Assembly: GCF_020281205.1 (NCBI RefSeq) | Contig: NZ_JACXZC010000012.1 | Location: 18,919-82,918 of the forward strand | Length of the DNA: 64,000 nt | Direction: 5' to 3' | Origin: Empedobacter stercoris | GTDB taxonomy: Bacteria; Bacteroidota; Bacteroidia; Flavobacteriales; Weeksellaceae | Part shown: one piece after another, positions 62,178-64,000 of the stretch | How the letters are laid out: each line of letters opens with the position of its first letter | How positions within the stretch are numbered: the first letter of the stretch is position 1 | Notes under the pieces: generated by a model | The model's database searches: none | Seen by the model: the letters and a program-made list of their open reading frames with translations, nothing else | What the model was told of the DNA's origin: nothing | Translations under genes and position numbers: made by a program

Positions 62178-62697
62178 ATGTCCATTTGTGTTGAAAACGT
62201 TTTAGTTTGGCTGGTGATTTTTTGTAACGCATATACATACGTTCTATCGATTCTAATGTATGTCCGTGTTCTTCGAGATCATAATCTCTCATATACTGGC
62301 GAATTCCTTCTTTTATTTTTCCGTTTTTCTCAAATCCACGTAAATAGGAATTAAGTGATGTTCGGAAAATATCTTCTAACATGTGGTTGAGATCATCTAT
62401 AAATGGTTCGGGTAATTTCAAGAAATGATTGCGGCCATCTATGTACTGATACACGCTTGCTGTATATTGTTTGCTTGCCAAATCTTGTACTTCGAAAACC
62501 ATGTTGTAAAAACGTTTAGTTTCTGGACGTTCGGCTTTTTCGCACATGGAACGGATATAACGTCCAAGGCTTGATTTGAGATCAATTTTAACTCCTTTTA
62601 CTTTTTTACCTGCAATTGTGTATTCTTTACCTTCGAAAAAATCGTAAAGAACTGGTATTAGTTCTGGGCGAATTGTTGTTTGGATTAATGTACTCAT
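62167..62697 (-). CDS. phage protein of unknown function
   Basis: This 176-residue basic, helical protein (LIQTTIRPELIPVLYDFFEGKEYTI, KSSLGRYIRSMCEKAERP, IERMYMRYKKSPAKLKRFQHKW) has no recognised family. It follows the 166-residue gene by 11 nt. The two form a short transcript between the promoter at 63,228 and the terminator at 62,150. Confidence 0.55.
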   Translation of the reverse strand: MSTLIQTTIRPELIPVLYDFFEGKEYTIAGKKVKGVKIDLKSSLGRYIRSMCEKAERPETKRFYNMVFEVQDLASKQYTASVYQYIDGRNHFLKLPEPFIDDLNHMLEDIFRTSLNSYLRGFEKNGKIKEGIRQYMRDYDLEEHGHTLESIERMYMRYKKSPAKLKRFQHKWTSDA

Positions 62698-62708
62698 GCG
62701 AAAAGTTT

Positions 62709-63209
62709 TTAAGTATAGATAAATGGATAAGTGAACGTGTAACCTGTATTCACAACATTTTTGATAGATGCTGGAATGATAGATCGCGAAACAAATTTGG
62801 CTTCTGTAAAATTGAGATCAGATGAAAAACTAAGTTTTGGTTTTCTGTTTTGTTTGACATCATTTCTGCCTATGATAATCTCTGATCCATCTGATAATAA
62901 AAGTCCGATAAGTTTTACTTTTTTTAGAAATTCTGATTCTAAGGCGTGTTCGTCTGTATTGGAACGGTAACTGAATTGTACACTTTGGGTGTAAACGCCA
63001 CCAGAACGTGTTTCTTCATAGTCTTGGTTGAAAGATAATGATGCTCTGTTATGTTTTTTTTCTGTTGGAGTAGAGGCGATTAATGATTTGTAAAATCCTT
63101 TTTTGGTAGTTGAGTTTTTATCTGTATCAACTAATATAGAAGCTATTTTGTTGTCTGTATATAAATTGACTTTACAAACTACTCTAAGATGTCTATTTTG
63201 CTGATTCAT
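62709..63209 (-). CDS. phage protein of unknown function
   Basis: This 166-residue beta-rich protein (HLRVVCKVNLYTDNKIASILVDTD, RASLSFNQDYEETRSGG, SVQFSYRSNTDEHALES, KLIGLLLSDGSEIIIGRND) has no recognised family. The start is ATG 63,209, not the more upstream 63,251. The upstream start would place a terminator and a promoter inside the coding region. It is the first gene after a clear promoter. Confidence 0.55.
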   Translation of the reverse strand: MNQQNRHLRVVCKVNLYTDNKIASILVDTDKNSTTKKGFYKSLIASTPTEKKHNRASLSFNQDYEETRSGGVYTQSVQFSYRSNTDEHALESEFLKKVKLIGLLLSDGSEIIIGRNDVKQNRKPKLSFSSDLNFTEAKFVSRSIIPASIKNVVNTGYTFTYPFIYT

Positions 63210-63220
63210 AAAAGGAAAGG

Positions 63221-63235
63221 ATTTGTACAAATATA
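63221..63235 (-). promoter_or_regulatory. promoter with overlapping palindrome
   Basis: On the minus strand TATATTTG (63,228-63,235) is an exact -7 element, 18 nt before the ATG at 63,209. The perfect palindrome ATTTGTACAAAT (63,221-63,232) overlaps it, as an operator would. Confidence 0.55.
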
Positions 63236-63237
63236 AA

Positions 63238-63276
63238 CAAAAAATAGACACAATTCTTAATAATGTCTATTTTTTG
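63238..63276. terminator. bidirectional terminator
   Basis: A 13-bp stem (CAAAAAATAGACA / TGTCTATTTTTTG) with a 13-nt loop ends the transcript of the 130-residue gene on the minus strand. Confidence 0.75.
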
Positions 63277-63287
63277 TTTATGAATAA

Positions 63288-63680
63288 TTATAAAAAACCA
63301 CCTTTTGATTCTATATTGATTTTAACCTTATTTTGAATATTAAAAACTTCAATCGCTATATTTCCAATTATATTAAGTTTTTCGGCAAATTTCATCATTT
63401 CCATATAGGTAAATTGATTTTCTTTTATATAGTCAATAATAAATTTCATGTATAAATCTATTGAAGGAATGCCTATCATTAAATAATAATTGAATCTTTC
63501 ATTAATTTTTTCTAAACTCCAATTTGAAGATTTTTTATTGAAAATTAAAATCAAATTATACGTTTCTAAATTTTGTTGAAAGTCTTTTTCATTTGACAAA
63601 ACTTTAATATTTAAATATTGCTGTTTTAATAGTTTTCGTGTTTTTATTGAATCAATGATTGTTTGAATTATTTTTTTCAT
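63288..63680 (-). CDS. helical phage protein of unknown function
   Basis: This 130-residue AT-rich, helical protein (KKIIQTIIDSIKTRKLLKQQYLNIKVL, FNYYLMIGIPSIDLYMKFIIDYI) has no recognised family. It follows the 82-residue gene by 3 nt and ends before a terminator, so it closes an operon that enters from the right. Confidence 0.5.
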   Translation of the reverse strand: MKKIIQTIIDSIKTRKLLKQQYLNIKVLSNEKDFQQNLETYNLILIFNKKSSNWSLEKINERFNYYLMIGIPSIDLYMKFIIDYIKENQFTYMEMMKFAEKLNIIGNIAIEVFNIQNKVKINIESKGGFL

Positions 63681-63683
63681 AAT

Positions 63684-63932
63684 CTATAGTTTTATATTAT
63701 ACTCTTTTGCAGTTCTATTAACAACTGCATCAAACTTATTTTCTACTTCTTGTATAAATGTTGTCGATTGTAACAATGGTTGTTCAAATGCCATTTGTGT
63801 GTGTTGTTCTAATAATTTTCGTAGTTGTGTTGCTTCTTCCGTATCTACTCTGGCCAAATCCATTTCGTATAGCATTGCATTTGCTAATATTGTCATTTTG
63901 ATCAGAAACTTATTTTTTTCTTTTTTTGTCAT
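63684..63932 (-). CDS. small helical phage protein of unknown function
   Basis: This 82-residue helical protein (KEKNKFLIKMTILANAMLYEMDLARVD, TQLRKLLEQHTQMAFEQPLL) has no recognised family. It overlaps the end of a frame that enters from the right edge. Confidence 0.5.
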   Translation of the reverse strand: MTKKEKNKFLIKMTILANAMLYEMDLARVDTEEATQLRKLLEQHTQMAFEQPLLQSTTFIQEVENKFDAVVNRTAKEYNIKL

Positions 63933-64000
63933 AGTTTATTTGTTTTTGTTTCATTTTCAAATTCGTTGCGTTAATCAGGTAGTTATAAGCCATTTTAGTA
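63910..64000 (-). CDS. C-terminal end of a gene entering from the right edge
   Basis: An open frame without a start runs from the edge to a TAA at 63,910. It reads MAYNYLINATNLKMKQKQINYDKKRKK at the end and overlaps the next gene by 23 nt. Only about 30 residues are visible, so it may be the tail of a real gene or chance. Confidence 0.3.
   Translation of the reverse strand, partial: TKMAYNYLINATNLKMKQKQINYDKKRKK

Noticed and set aside
63210..63251. Longer N-terminus of the 180-residue frame
   Set aside because: The extra residues cover a terminator and a promoter. The ATG at 63,209 avoids this.
30043..64000. Mu-like transposable phage
   Set aside because: There is a tyrosine integrase next to a tRNA and no DDE transposase or MuB-like ATPase in the visible part.

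Overview
The window looks like a chromosome segment of a low-GC member of the Bacteroidota, most likely Flavobacteriia and possibly Weeksellaceae such as Empedobacter. That placement is inferred from gene content and order, not from a database match. Supporting signs are promoters of the Bacteroidota type (TTTG about 19 nt before TAnnTTTG), a type IX secretion C-terminal domain, almost no Shine-Dalgarno sequences, and the gene run ftsX, DUF3098, uppP, truB.

Positions 1 to about 29,700 are host chromosome. From left to right they hold: a YgiC-like ATP-grasp enzyme with a YgiB-like lipoprotein and two small lipoproteins; a CoA-transferase divergent from an AraC regulator and an alpha/beta hydrolase; a minus-strand block ftsX, DUF3098, uppP, truB; a plus-strand block rsmA, mgtE and a GyrI-like gene; an orphan histidine kinase; sucA-sucB; a decayed type IX cargo pseudogene; outer-membrane and lipoprotein genes; mtaB; a peptide-binding lipoprotein; a membrane-anchored glutamate synthase-like enzyme; an orphan RHS tip with an overlapping membrane gene; mtgA; a glycerophosphodiesterase; and guaA-xpt.

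At 29,714-30,042 there are three identical tRNA-Gln(TTG) genes. A tyrosine integrase begins 60 bp after the third and marks the left end of a prophage that runs past the right edge. Nearly all phage genes lie on the minus strand, so they read from right to left: small unknown genes, a GH28-like tailspike, an acyltransferase, holin, endolysin, a unimolecular spanin candidate, small terminase candidate, large terminase, portal, several connector-like genes, an S49 maturation protease, a 714-residue capsid protein, a tail tube candidate, the tape measure and two large distal tail proteins. The repressor, replication genes and attR are not in the window, so they should lie beyond 64,000.

Three places break the late gene order and carry probable cargo. 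A plus-strand pair (44,564-46,214) encodes a HEPN-motif protein and a membrane protein resembling putative AbiC. A small convergent locus (39,699-40,395) sits beside perfect palindromes. An acyltransferase (58,225-59,304) has its own promoter. Two long non-coding stretches in the phage (46,575-47,011 and 51,305-51,825) contain GC-rich, highly foldable sequence. The first can form a pseudoknot that ends next to a start codon, and is the best candidate here for an undescribed RNA element.
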